Assembly: GCA_963800235.1 (NCBI GenBank)
Contig: CAWDAD010000001.1
Coordinates: forward strand, 186,001-250,000
Reading direction: 5' to 3'
DNA from: CAVVNP01 sp963800235
GTDB taxonomy: Bacteria; Actinomycetota; Acidimicrobiia; Acidimicrobiales; Iamiaceae
Length of the DNA: 64,000 nucleotides
Shown here: piece by piece, positions 8,542 through 17,061 of the stretch
How the letters are laid out: each line of letters starts with the position of its first letter
Numbering within the stretch: position 1 is the stretch's first letter
Position numbers and translations under genes: made by a program
Notes under the pieces: generated by a model
The model's database searches: none
What the model was told of the DNA's origin: nothing
The model's input: the letters and a program-made list of their open reading frames with translations, nothing else

Positions 8542-9732
8542 TCACGCAGCGAGCGGTGGTCGCTCCCGCCGTCGCTCGTCTCGTCGGCCGTGGCGTTGGC
8601 TGGTGAGCGTGCGACCACTCGGCGTGGTGAACGTGAACCGCCCGCCGTCGGTCGGCCGCATGGTCCAGCCGTTGCGGTGGACCACGCCGTGGTGGTGGGT
8701 GCAGAGCTGCGCCAGGTTCTGGAGGTCGGTCGGCCCGTCGTCGTCGTCCCACTCGTCGACGTGGTGGGCGTGGGTCCAGTGGGCCGGCGCATCGCAGCCG
8801 GGGAAGACGCAGCCGCCGTCACGGACCCGCAGGGCGACGCGCTGGGGCGGGCTCGGCAGCCGGACGAGGCGACCCAGGTCGATCGGCACCCGCTGCTCGT
8901 CGAGCCACAGCGCCCGCCAGACGGCCCGGGGGACCAGCTGGCGCAACGTGTCCGGCAGGACCGGGACGCCGTCGGGCGTCTCGGCCCGAGCCGTCTCCGC
9001 GTCGATGGCGACGACGACCTCGACCCGAGGCGGCTGGGTGCTGTCGAGGTCGCGGGACGCCGATCGCCGGCAGATCTCGACCAGGGCACGGGCCCGGAGC
9101 ACCCGCTGGGAGGGGATCTCGAGCTCGGGAGCCTGCCGCTGGTCGGCGTACGCCTTCCGCCAGAGCTGGTCGGTGACCCGGTCGATCTCGCCGGTGACGG
9201 TCAGCGCCTGATCCGGCAGGAGGTCGGCGGCGATGGTCGTGTTGCCGTCGGTGCACGGGACGACATCGAGCTTCTCGTGCTGCGAGGGCGGCCGGTGACC
9301 GCCGTCCTGGTCGACCGCCTCGACCAGCTCGCGCACCAGGTGGACCCAGCGGGGGAACGTGCACCCCCGAGCCTCGTCGACGAGCAGCTGCTGCACCGCG
9401 GCGAGCTGGTCGACGATCCTCGGGTTGGCGGCTCGGGCGAAGACCTCGGCGTGCTCCCACCCGATGTCGCCCCGTGCCAGGGCGTCGACGACGAGGGGCA
9501 GGTGGGCGGCGAGCTTGACCTCGAGGCCGACCCGAGCCCGGCACCGACCGGCGGGGAGGTCGCGCTGCGCAGCCAGCCAGGTGCCCGTGCGGTGGCCGAG
9601 CTCTCGATCGCAGACGGCCCGTCGCTCGAGCTCGGCGTCGACCCGCACCGCTTCGGCGTCGAGCCGCCGACGGGCGTCCTCGATCTCCAGCCGCCGTCCC
9701 AACAGCTCGTCGTCGCTCACCGCCTCGAACAT
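8542..9732 (-). CDS. DUF222 protein with C-terminal HNH endonuclease domain (13E12-repeat type)
   Basis: A protein of about 396 residues typical of actinobacterial DUF222/HNH (REP13E12-type) proteins. The N-terminal half is the helical DUF222 region (LEIEDARRRLDAEAVRVDAE, FARAANPRIV). The C-terminal HNH nuclease domain is CVFPGCDAPAHWTHAHHVDEW followed by LAQLCTHHHGVVH, with two Cys-containing metal sites. These genes are multicopy and scattered in many actinobacteria, and their role is not established. I prefer the Met at 9732 over the one at 9741 because TACGAT (9745-9740) lies 7 bases before it and overlaps the earlier ATG. It interrupts the conserved xerD-scpA interval together with trpS. 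Confidence 0.8.
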   Translation of the reverse strand: MFEAVSDDELLGRRLEIEDARRRLDAEAVRVDAELERRAVCDRELGHRTGTWLAAQRDLPAGRCRARVGLEVKLAAHLPLVVDALARGDIGWEHAEVFARAANPRIVDQLAAVQQLLVDEARGCTFPRWVHLVRELVEAVDQDGGHRPPSQHEKLDVVPCTDGNTTIAADLLPDQALTVTGEIDRVTDQLWRKAYADQRQAPELEIPSQRVLRARALVEICRRSASRDLDSTQPPRVEVVVAIDAETARAETPDGVPVLPDTLRQLVPRAVWRALWLDEQRVPIDLGRLVRLPSPPQRVALRVRDGGCVFPGCDAPAHWTHAHHVDEWDDDDGPTDLQNLAQLCTHHHGVVHRNGWTMRPTDGGRFTFTTPSGRTLTSQRHGRRDERRRERPPLAA

Positions 9733-9739
9733 GTGTCCC

Positions 9740-9745
9740 ATCGTA
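9740..9745 (-). promoter_or_regulatory. -10 element TACGAT before the DUF222/HNH gene
   Basis: TACGAT on the minus strand ends 7 bases before the ATG at 9732. It overlaps the alternative ATG at 9741, which argues that 9732 is the real start. Confidence 0.5.
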
Positions 9746-9797
9746 CGGACGGGGGGTGACAGGTTTCGGGCGTGGACCGGAGCAACATGGTCGGCCG

Positions 9798-10659
9798 ATG
9801 GAGGCGCTCCGGACTCGTCGGGCGGTCGCCGCGGTCCGGTCCCTCGCGGTCGAACACCGGTTGGAGGCCGAGGAGATCATCGTCCTCCAGAGCTCGAACA
9901 AGCTGTCCCTCCGTCTGCTGCCGTGTGACGTCGTGGCCCGGGTGGCGCCCGAGTCGGAGCAGGTCACCTCGCTCGAGGTGGAGATCTCTCGTCGCCTGGT
10001 CCGAGCGGGCAGCCCGGTGGCGGCCCTGGACCCCCGGGTCGAACCGCCGATCTTGCACCGCGACGGCTTCGTGGTCACGTGGTGGAGGTACGTGCACACC
10101 GGTCGCGGGTGGTCGGCCCTCCACGTACGCCGAAGCCCTCGCCGACCTGCACGGCGCCATGAGGGGGATCGAAGTCGCGACGCCGAGCTTCGCCGATCGG
10201 GTCGCCGAAGCCGTTGGGATCGTCCGGGATCGTCGCCTCGCACCAGCAGCTGGACGAAGCCGATCGGAGCCTGCTCGACAGATCCCTCCGCCGCACCACC
10301 CGGGCCGTCCTCGACCGCGACGTCGACCACCAGCTGCTCCACGGCGAACCGCACCCCGGCAACGTGATCTGGAGCGAGCGGGGCCCCGTCTTCATCGACC
10401 TCGAGACCTGCTGCAGAGGTCCGATCGAGTTCGATGTCGCGCACGTTCCCGAGCGGTGGCCGTGCGCTACCCAGATGTCGATCGAACGCTGTTGAACGAC
10501 TGTCGGCGCCTCGTGCTGGCCATGGTCGCCGCGTGGCGGTTGGAGCCCGGCGACCAGCTGCCGGACGGGGAGCGGGCGGGTCGCCTGCTGGTCCAGGCGT
10601 TGCGGGATGGACCGCCGTGGCCGACGATCGACGAGGTGTGGAGGCCGACCGAGCGGTGA
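9798..10659 (+). pseudogene. Broken aminoglycoside-phosphotransferase-like gene (three frameshifts)
   Basis: Pieces of one APH/choline-kinase-like protein lie in three frames. MEALRTRRAVAAVRSL through VTWWRYV reads from ATG 9798. The next piece, YAEALADLHGAMRG, is shifted by +1 near 10113-10130. Then VDHQLLHGEPHPGNVIW and FIDLETCCRGPIEFDVAHV are shifted +1 again near 10213-10225. VRYPDVDRTLL to the end returns by -1 near 10445-10460. The kinase loop reads HGEPHPGN where the family normally has HGDxHPGN. Three breaks in 860 bases, against none or one in most neighbours, favour a decayed gene, though assembly errors occur elsewhere in this window. The original substrate is unknown. Confidence 0.65.
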
Positions 10660-10698
10660 GCAGCCCGGTGCGTCCCGGTCGAATGACATCGGTGCAAC

Positions 10699-10704
10699 TA
10701 GCAT
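10699..10704 (+). promoter_or_regulatory. -10 element TAGCAT before scpA
   Basis: TAGCAT lies 7 bases before GTG 10712, and an alternative GTG at 10706 would lie inside the expected start-site spacing. It marks a leaderless start for the scpA operon. Confidence 0.55.
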
Positions 10705-10711
10705 CGTGGCC

Positions 10712-11515
10712 GTGTCCTACGAGGTGCGCACCGAGGTCTTCGAGGGTCCCTTCGACCTGCTGCTGCACCTGATCCTCAGCCAGCAGGTCGACCTGTACGA
10801 GATCTCGTTGGCCGCGGTGGTCGACGCCTACCTGGCCGAGCTCGCCCGGATGGACACCCTCGACCTCGAGGTGGCCACCGAGTTCCTGCTGATCGCCGCG
10901 ACCCTGGTCGAGCTGAAGACCCGGCGTCTGCTGCCCGACGAATCCGACGTCGACCTCGACGAGGAGCTGGCGCTCTGGGAGGAGCGCGACCTGCTGCTCG
11001 CCCGGCTGCTCGAGTGCAAGACCTTCAAGGACGCCGCCGCCGTGCTGGCCCGCATGGCCAACGCCGCCGGGCGGAGCTTCCCGCGCCGGGCCGGCATCGA
11101 GGACTGGTGCCTCGACCTCGCCCCCGACCTGCTGGCCGGCGTCACCCCCCTCGACGTCCGGGCCGCCTTCCTGCGGGCCACCGCCCCCCGCCCCCAGCCC
11201 CGGATCGACCTCGACCACGTGGCGCCGGTGCGGGCAAGCGTCACCGACGCGGTCGCCGAGCTGCTCGACGAGCTGCCCCGGGTCGGGCAGATCACCTTCC
11301 GGGCCCTCACCGACGCCCTGGTCGAGCGGCTCGACGTGGTCGTGCGGTTCCTGGCCGTGCTCGAGCTGTTCAAGCAGGGCGTGGTCGAGCTCGACCAGAC
11401 CGAGCAGTTCGGCACCATCACCATCCAGTGGGTGGGCCCGGCGGCGGGCGGCGGCCGCGACGACGACGCCCTCGACCTCGCCGAGCTGGTCGCGGTCGAC
11501 GCCTACGAGGGCTGA
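10712..11515 (+). CDS. scpA: Segregation and condensation protein A
   Basis: ScpA is the kleisin subunit that bridges the SMC ATPase heads and binds ScpB in chromosome condensation and segregation. The 267-residue protein has the ScpA N-terminus EVFEGPFDLLLHLI followed by QQVDLYEISLAAVVDAYL, helical middle segments (FLLIAATLVELKTRRLLP), and a C-terminal winged-helix part (VVRFLAVLELFKQGVVELDQ). GTG 10712 is chosen because it begins VSYEVRTEVFEGPFD and sits 7 bases after a -10 element. Its stop lies 2 bases before scpB, so they are co-transcribed. In M. tuberculosis a ParA gene precedes scpA; here that position holds the broken phosphotransferase gene. Confidence 0.92.
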   Translation: MSYEVRTEVFEGPFDLLLHLILSQQVDLYEISLAAVVDAYLAELARMDTLDLEVATEFLLIAATLVELKTRRLLPDESDVDLDEELALWEERDLLLARLLECKTFKDAAAVLARMANAAGRSFPRRAGIEDWCLDLAPDLLAGVTPLDVRAAFLRATAPRPQPRIDLDHVAPVRASVTDAVAELLDELPRVGQITFRALTDALVERLDVVVRFLAVLELFKQGVVELDQTEQFGTITIQWVGPAAGGGRDDDALDLAELVAVDAYEG

Positions 11516-11517
11516 AG

Positions 11518-12087
11518 GTGGCGAGCGAGACCGAGCAGGCCATCGAGGCCATCGTCATGGTGGCCGACGCCCCCGTCGAGCCCCGCCTGCTGGCCCAGTT
11601 GCTCGAGGTGCCGCCGGCGACGATCGACGAGCTGTGCCGGAGCCTGGCGGCGTCCTACGAGGCCGAGGGGCGAGGCTTCGCCCTGGTGCGGGTCGCCGGC
11701 GGCTGGCGGTTCCAGAGCCACCCCGACCAGGCGCCCTACGTCGAGCGCTACGTGCTCGACGGCCAGACGGCGCGCCTGTCGGCCGCCGCCCTCGAGAGCC
11801 TGGCCATCGTCGCCTACAAGCAGCCGATCAGCCGGGCCCAGGTCGCCGCCATCCGGGGCGTCAACGTCGACGGGGTGATGCGCACCCTCCAGCAGCGTGG
11901 GTACATCGCCGAGGTGGCGAGGGACCCCGGTCCCGGGCAGGCGGTGCTGTTCGGCACCACGCCGGCCTTCCTCGAACGCCTCGGGCTCGACACCGTCGAC
12001 GAGTTGCCCGCGCTGGCCGACTTCGTGCCCGGTCCCGAGGTCGTCGAGGCGCTCGAGACCGGCCTGCGCGACGACCCCGGTGCCTGA
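11518..12087 (+). CDS. scpB: Segregation and condensation protein B
   Basis: ScpB dimers bind the ScpA kleisin in the SMC-ScpAB complex. The 189-residue protein contains two winged-helix domains. Recognisable family sequence includes EAIVMVADAPVEP near the start, LSAAALESLAIVAYKQPISR, IRGVNVDGVMRTLQQRGYI and TTPAFLERLGLDTVDELP. The GTG at 11518 follows the scpA stop by 2 bases and its own end overlaps rluB by 8 bases, so translation is probably coupled through all three genes. Confidence 0.93.
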   Translation: MASETEQAIEAIVMVADAPVEPRLLAQLLEVPPATIDELCRSLAASYEAEGRGFALVRVAGGWRFQSHPDQAPYVERYVLDGQTARLSAAALESLAIVAYKQPISRAQVAAIRGVNVDGVMRTLQQRGYIAEVARDPGPGQAVLFGTTPAFLERLGLDTVDELPALADFVPGPEVVEALETGLRDDPGA

Positions 12088-12826
12088 GCCGATCCGGCTG
12101 CAGAAGGTCCTGGCCCGAGCCGGCTTCGGCAGCCGCCGGAGCTGCGACGACCTGATCGCCGAGGGGCGGGTGGAGGTGAACGGCGAGGTCGCGGAGCTGG
12201 GCCGTCGCATCGACGCCGAGGCCGACCACGTCACCGTCGACGGCGTGCCGGTCGGGGTGCGGCCGGACCTCGTCTACTACCTGCTGAACAAGCCCGCCGG
12301 TACCGTCACCACCGCCTCCGACACCCACGGGCGCCCCACGGTGGTCGACCTGGTGCCCCCCGAGCCTCGGGTCTTCCCGGTCGGACGCCTGGACCTCGAG
12401 ACCGAGGGCCTGCTGCTGCTCACCAACGACGGCGACCTGGCCCACCGGCTCACCCACCCGAGCCACGGCGTCGAGAAGGAGTACCTGGCCGAGGTCGAGG
12501 GCGAGCCCAGCCGGTCGGCCCTGCGCCGGCTGCGCGAGGGCGTCGAGCTCGACGACGGCGCCACCGCCCCGGCCCGGGCGTCGATGGTCGGGCCCCACCA
12601 GCTCCGGCTGGTCATCCACGAGGGGCGCAACCGCCAGGTGCGCCGGATGGGCGACGCCATCGGCCACCCGGTGCGCCGGCTGGTGCGCACCCGCATCGGC
12701 CCGCTCGTCGACCGGGACCTGTCGCCGGGCGCGTGGCGGACGCTGACCACCGACGAGGTCCGGGCCCTCGAGGTGGCCGCCGCCGGGGCCGATCCGGGCG
12801 AGGGCCCCGCGAAGGGCCGACGGTAG
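12080..12826 (+). CDS. rluB: 23S rRNA pseudouridine synthase, RluB/RsuA family
   Basis: A 248-residue pseudouridine synthase. An N-terminal S4 RNA-binding domain (RLQKVLARAGFGSRRSCDDLI) precedes the catalytic domain with the family aspartate in FPVGRLDLETEGLLLLTNDG, and a C-terminal EGRNRQVRRM motif. RluB modifies helix 89 of 23S rRNA; in actinobacteria the scpB-linked copy is usually annotated this way. The GTG start overlaps the scpB end by 8 bases. The TAG stop also forms the -10 element of the next gene. Confidence 0.88.
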   Translation: MPEPIRLQKVLARAGFGSRRSCDDLIAEGRVEVNGEVAELGRRIDAEADHVTVDGVPVGVRPDLVYYLLNKPAGTVTTASDTHGRPTVVDLVPPEPRVFPVGRLDLETEGLLLLTNDGDLAHRLTHPSHGVEKEYLAEVEGEPSRSALRRLREGVELDDGATAPARASMVGPHQLRLVIHEGRNRQVRRMGDAIGHPVRRLVRTRIGPLVDRDLSPGAWRTLTTDEVRALEVAAAGADPGEGPAKGRR

Positions 12827-12829
12827 GAT
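12824..12829 (+). promoter_or_regulatory. -10 element TAGGAT formed on the rluB stop codon
   Basis: TAGGAT starts with the rluB stop TAG (12824-12826) and is 6 bases upstream of the chorismate mutase ATG at 12836. This gives the aromatic genes their own leaderless promoter inside the scpA-cmk run. Confidence 0.6.
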
Positions 12830-12835
12830 CGCCGG

Positions 12836-13201
12836 ATGCCTGCCGTCCGGGCGCTCCGGGGAGCGACCACCGCCGACGAGGACACCGTCGAGCAGATCCA
12901 CGAGCGGGTCCTCGCCCTGCTCGAGGTCATGTTCGAGCGCAACGGGCTGCACCACGACGACCTGATCAGCATCCTGTTCACCGCCACCGACGACCTGCGC
13001 AGCACCTTCCCGGCCACCGCCGCCCGCAAGTTCGGGCTGGGCGACGTCCCCCTGATCTGCGCCCGCGAGCTCGACGTCGTCGGGGGCACCCCCCGGTGCA
13101 TCCGGGTGATGATGCACCTCACCACCGACCGCAGCCGCGCCGAGCTGCACCACGTCTACCTCGAGGGCGCCAGCCACCTGCGCGACGACCTTCCGCGCTG
13201 A
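12836..13201 (+). CDS. aroH: Chorismate mutase, AroH class
   Basis: AroH converts chorismate to prephenate for phenylalanine and tyrosine. The 121-residue sequence matches the trimeric AroH fold of Bacillus rather than the all-helical AroQ fold. Landmarks are VRALRGATTADEDT at the N-terminus, SILFTATDDLRSTFPATAAR, CARELDVVGGTPRCIRVMMH and the C-terminal HHVYLEGASHLRDDL. Arg and Glu positions that line the chorismate site are in place (RGATT, CIRVMM, YLE). It overlaps tyrA by one base (TGATG), and tyrA and aroA follow in the same style, giving an aromatic amino-acid set embedded in the cell-cycle operon. Confidence 0.93.
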   Translation: MPAVRALRGATTADEDTVEQIHERVLALLEVMFERNGLHHDDLISILFTATDDLRSTFPATAARKFGLGDVPLICARELDVVGGTPRCIRVMMHLTTDRSRAELHHVYLEGASHLRDDLPR

Positions 13202-14281
13202 TGGCGATCCTGGGTCCGGGCCGGCCGGGGCGGGCCGCCCTGGTGGGCACCGGCCTGATCGGGGGCTCGATCGGCATGGCCCTGCGTCGGCGCGGCTGGC
13301 ACGTCACCGGCTGCGACCGGGACCCCGCGGTGGCCGAGCGGGCCCTCGAGCTCGCGCGCGCTCGACGAGGTCGGCACCGATCCTGACGCCGACCTCACCT
13401 TCGTCGCCACGCCGGTCGGATCCGTCCCGGCCGAGGTCCGGGCCGCCCTCGACCGGACCGACGGGGTGGTCACCGACGTGGCCGGCGTCAAGGCGCCGGT
13501 GGTCGACAGCATCGATGACGGGCGCTTCGTCGGCGGCCACCCCATGGCGGGCTCCGAGCAGCTCGGCGTCGAGGGCGCCTCGCCCGACCTGTTCGAGGGG
13601 GCCGTGTGGGTGCTGACCCCGGTGGGCGGCACTGGGGCCGACGCCTACGCCCTGGTGCGATCGGTGGTGTCCTCGCTCGGGGCCGAGGTGTTGGCCCTGC
13701 CGCCCGACCGCCACGACGACCTGGTGGCGGTGGTGTCCCACGTGCCCCACCTCACGGCGGCGTCGCTCATGCGGCTCGCCGACCAGCGCTCGGCCGACGA
13801 CGCCCCGCTCCTGCGGCTGGCCGCCGGCGGGTTCCGCGACATGACCCGCATCGCCGCCGGCAGCCCGGCCATCTGGCCCGACGTCTGCGTCGAGAACCGG
13901 GGCGCCATCGTCGAGGTGCTCGACCAGCTGCTGCGCTCGCTCGGCGACCTGCGCGACGCGGTGGCCAAGTCCGACCGCGACGAGGTGCTGGGCGTGCTCC
14001 AGCGGGCCCAGGCGGCCCGCCGCAACCTGCCCGGCCGGGCCGTGCAGCCCGACGAGCTGGCCGAGCTCCGGGTCCCCGTGCCTGACCGCCCCGGGGTGGT
14101 CGCGGAGGTCACGACCCTGGCCACCGACCTCGGAGCGAACATCTTCGACTTCGAGATGGCGCACTCCGCCGAGGGTGACGCCGGCGTGCTGATCCTGGTG
14201 GTCGAGGCGGCGGTGGCCGAGTCGCTGCGGGCCGGGCTGGTCGACCGCGGGTACCGGCCCGCGGTCAGCCGGCTGGGGTGA
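13201..14281 (+). CDS. tyrA: Prephenate dehydrogenase with C-terminal ACT domain, one frameshift near 13355
   Basis: TyrA oxidatively decarboxylates prephenate to 4-hydroxyphenylpyruvate. The NAD-binding Rossmann motif is VGTGLIGGSIGMALRRRGW. The second part gives GGHPMAGSEQLGVEGASPDLF, VVSHVPHLTAASLMRLA and a C-terminal ACT domain (PVPDRPGVVAEVTTLATDLG) that may bind tyrosine for feedback. The frame breaks in ctcgcgcgcgctcgac (13351-13366): after ERALELA the protein resumes one frame later as LDEVGTDPDADLTFVATPVG. Dropping one base from the GC dinucleotide run repairs it. The gene starts on the aroH stop (TGATG) and ends on the aroA start (TGATG). Confidence 0.9.
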
Positions 14282-15687
14282 TGGCCGCGGACGCCGGGCC
14301 CGGCGGTCGAACCGGGCCGGCCGGCGACGGGGCCGGTGACGACGACGCGGCCGACGGCGCGGCCGACGACCTCTGGGTCGCGCCGGCCGCCCTCGGCCCG
14401 GTGCGCGCCCGGGTGTCGGTGCCGGGGTCCAAGTCGCTGACCAACCGGGCGCTGGTCCTGGCCTCGCTGGCCGAGGGTCCGACCGCCATCCGGGCGCCGC
14501 TGCGGTCGCGCGACACCGACCTGATGGCCGGCGGCCTGCGCCGGCTCGGCGTCGGCGTGGTCGACGAGGCCGACGGCGGGTGGACCGTCACGCCGGCCCC
14601 GCTCACCGGTGAGGTCAGCGTCGATGTCGGCAACGCCGGCACGGTGCTGCGCTTCCTGCCGCCGGTCGCCTGCCTGGCCGACGGTCCGGTGCGCTTCGAC
14701 GGCGATCCGCGGGTGCGCGAGCGGCCGCTGGGGCCGCTGGTCGAGGCGCTCCGGCACCTCGGCGCCGACATCGAGGCGGGGGAGCGCGGCGGTGTCCCGC
14801 TGGTGGTCCACGGCTTCGGCGGTCTGCCCGGCGGCGAGGTCAGCCTGGACGCCTCGTCCTCGTCCCAGCTGGTCAGCGGGCTGCTGCTGGCGGCGCCCCG
14901 GTTCGAGCGGGGCGTGGTCGTCCGCCACGAGGGGCCGGCCCTTCCCTCGCTGCCCCACATCGCCATGACCGTCGCCGCCCTGCGGGCCGCCGGCGTCGAG
15001 GTCGACGACGCCGAGCCCGACGTCTGGCGGGTCGAGCCCGGTGCGATCGCCGGTGGCGAGGTGGTCGTCGAACCGGACCTCTCGAACGCTGCTCCGTTCC
15101 TGGCCGCTGCCCTGGTGACCGGCGGCGAGGTGGGTGTCGCCGACTGGCCGCCGTCGACGACCCAGCCCGGTGACCGCCTGCGCGACCTGCTCGGCGCGAT
15201 GGGTGCGGCGGTGTCCTCGACCGACGGCGGGACGCTGGTGGTGGCCGGGCCCGTCGACGGTGCCGCCGGGCTGCGTGGCCTCGACGTCGACCTGCACGAC
15301 TGCGGTGAGCTGGCGCCGGTGCTGGCGGCGCTCGCCGCCCTCGCCCCCGAGCCGTCGTCGTTCCGGGGCATCGCCCACCTCCGGGCCCACGAGACCGACC
15401 GCCTGGCCGCGCTGGTGCTCGAGCTCGGACGCCTCGGCCTGCGGGCGTTCGAGACCGGCGACGGCCTGCTCTTCACGCCGGTGCCCGCCGTCGACCGCCG
15501 ACCGGGCGTCGTCCAGACCTACGACGACCACCGGCTGGCGACGGCCGCTGCGGTGCTCGGCCTGGTCGTGCCCGGGGTCCGGGTCCGGAACATGGCCACG
15601 ACCGCCAAGACCATGCCCGACTTCGTCGAACGCTGGACCGACATGCTGTCCGGCGGCGGCGGGCACGCGAAGATGGTCGGCCGATGA
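14281..15687 (+). CDS. aroA: 3-phosphoshikimate 1-carboxyvinyltransferase (EPSP synthase)
   Basis: AroA joins phosphoenolpyruvate to shikimate-3-phosphate in the shikimate pathway. The 468-residue protein carries VPGSKSLTNRALVLASLAEG near the N-terminus, VGNAGTVLRFLPPVACL, the Arg motif DPRVRERPLGPLVEAL, SSSSQLVSGLLLAAP and a C-terminal HRLATAAAVLGL. A Gly/Asp/Ala-rich leader of about 35 residues precedes the conserved start. ATG 14281 overlaps the tyrA stop; a GTG at 14278 in the same frame is an alternative. Its stop overlaps the cmk start (ATGA). The orthodox NAGT motif is intact. Confidence 0.95.
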   Translation: MAADAGPGGRTGPAGDGAGDDDAADGAADDLWVAPAALGPVRARVSVPGSKSLTNRALVLASLAEGPTAIRAPLRSRDTDLMAGGLRRLGVGVVDEADGGWTVTPAPLTGEVSVDVGNAGTVLRFLPPVACLADGPVRFDGDPRVRERPLGPLVEALRHLGADIEAGERGGVPLVVHGFGGLPGGEVSLDASSSSQLVSGLLLAAPRFERGVVVRHEGPALPSLPHIAMTVAALRAAGVEVDDAEPDVWRVEPGAIAGGEVVVEPDLSNAAPFLAAALVTGGEVGVADWPPSTTQPGDRLRDLLGAMGAAVSSTDGGTLVVAGPVDGAAGLRGLDVDLHDCGELAPVLAALAALAPEPSSFRGIAHLRAHETDRLAALVLELGRLGLRAFETGDGLLFTPVPAVDRRPGVVQTYDDHRLATAAAVLGLVVPGVRVRNMATTAKTMPDFVERWTDMLSGGGGHAKMVGR

Positions 15688-16344
15688 ACGACTCCGTGGG
15701 GCCGTCCGAGCTGCGGGTGATCGCCATCGACGGGCCGGCCGGTTCGGGCAAGTCGACGGTGGCCCGGCGGCTGGCCGAGCGGCTCGGCCTCGAGTACCTC
15801 GACACCGGGGCCATGTACCGGGCGGTGACCTTCGCCGCGCTGCGCCGCAACGTCGACCCCTCCGACGGGGCCGACGTGGGCCAGCTGGCCGCTCGGCTGG
15901 AGATGTCGGTCGACACCAGCGCGGTCATCGTCGACGACGTCGACGCCACCATCGAGATCCGCGGCCCGGAGGTCACCCGGGCGGTCAGCATCGTGGCCGC
16001 CAACCCCGACGTCCGCCGGGAGATGGTCCGCCGCCAACAGGAGTGGGCCCGGGCCCGGGGCGGCGGCGTGATCGAGGGTCGCGACATCGGCACGGTGGTG
16101 TTCCCCGACGCCGAGCTGAAGGTGTACCTGACCGCTCGGCCCGAGGTCCGCGCCGCCCGCCGGTCGCAGCGAGGTGACCGACCTCGACTACGAGACGGTC
16201 GCCGCCGACATCGCCCGGCGCGACGCCCTCGACCAGGGCCGGGAGGTCAGCCCGCTCGAGGAGGCGGCCGACGCCCTGATCGTCGACACCAGCGACCTCG
16301 ACGTCGACGAGATCGTCGAGGGGCTGGCGGCGAGGCTGGCGTGA
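15684..16344 (+). CDS. cmk: Cytidylate kinase, one frameshift near 16167
   Basis: Cmk phosphorylates CMP and dCMP. The N-terminus has the P-loop AIDGPAGSGKSTVARRLAERL, then LEYLDTGAMYRAVTFAAL, and the conserved GRDIGTVVFPDAELKVYLTA. After AARRS the frame breaks at cggtcgcagcgagg (16161-16174). Removing the extra A restores REVTDLDYETVAADIARRD and the remainder to the TGA at 16342-16344. Left uncorrected, the frame runs on into plsC and creates a false 452-residue fusion. The start overlaps the aroA stop (ATGA) and the corrected end overlaps plsC by 4 bases (GTGA). Confidence 0.92.
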
Positions 16345-17042
16345 GCGACGACGAGCGCGAGGTGACCCGCAACGAGCGACGGGTCGAGATCACCAACCTG
16401 CAGCCGCCCACCCGCTTCGAGCGGATCCTCTACGCCGTGCTCAGCGGGGCGCTGTGGGGCCTCTGCCGCCTGTACTTCCGGCCCGAGGTGATCGGCCGGG
16501 AGCACGTGCCCATCGACCGGCCCTTCATCCTGTGCCCGGTGCACCGCTCCTACATCGACTTCGCCCTGACCCTGGCGTGCCACCGGCCCCGCATGCGCTA
16601 CCTGGCCAAGGACACCCTGTGGAAGGAGCCGGTGGGGCGGCTCTGGTCCAAGCTCGGCGCCATCCCGGTGGCGCGTGGAGTCGCCGACCGCGAGGCGCTG
16701 AAGGCGTGCATCGCGGTGCTGGAGCAGGGCGAGCCGCTGGTGATGTTCCCCGAGGGGACCCGCCAGGAGGGCCCGGTGGTCGAGCACCTGTTCGACGGCC
16801 CGGCCTACGTCCAGTCCCGCACCGGTGCCCCGATCGTGCCGGTCGGCATCGGCGGTTCGGCGGAGGCCATGCCGCGGGGCTCGACCGTCCCCCGGCCCCG
16901 CAAGGTCCGCATCGTGATCGGCGAGCCGCTCGAAGCCCCCGAGGTCGAGGGGGCCAAGGCCCGCCGCGGCGCGGTCAAGGCCCAGACCGAGGCGCTGCAC
17001 GACGAGGTGCAGCGCCTCTACGACGAGGCCGAGCGCCGCTGA
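16341..17042 (+). CDS. plsC: 1-acyl-sn-glycerol-3-phosphate acyltransferase
   Basis: A 233-residue PlsC-family protein that would acylate lysophosphatidate to phosphatidate at the inner face of the membrane. Motif I is CPVHRSYIDFAL (the HxxxxD catalytic pair). Motif II region is LGAIPVARGVADREAL. Motif III is MFPEGTRQEGPV, followed by APIVPVGIGG (motif IV). A hydrophobic stretch LYAVLSGALWGLCRLYF near residue 35 can anchor it. The GTG start overlaps the corrected cmk stop, and the Cmk-PlsC pairing is seen in other actinobacteria. Confidence 0.9.
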   Translation: MSDDEREVTRNERRVEITNLQPPTRFERILYAVLSGALWGLCRLYFRPEVIGREHVPIDRPFILCPVHRSYIDFALTLACHRPRMRYLAKDTLWKEPVGRLWSKLGAIPVARGVADREALKACIAVLEQGEPLVMFPEGTRQEGPVVEHLFDGPAYVQSRTGAPIVPVGIGGSAEAMPRGSTVPRPRKVRIVIGEPLEAPEVEGAKARRGAVKAQTEALHDEVQRLYDEAERR

Positions 17043-17061
17043 CCCCGGGCGCCGGTCCGAG

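Noticed and set aside
8542..9732. DUF222/HNH gene as a homing endonuclease inside an intron or intein
   Set aside because: It is a free-standing gene with its own promoter and the typical DUF222 N-terminus, and no host gene is interrupted by it.
15684..17042. A single Cmk-PlsC fusion protein
   Set aside because: The frame is kept open only by an extra base. The second half of Cmk is found intact in another frame and ends at a normal stop overlapping plsC.
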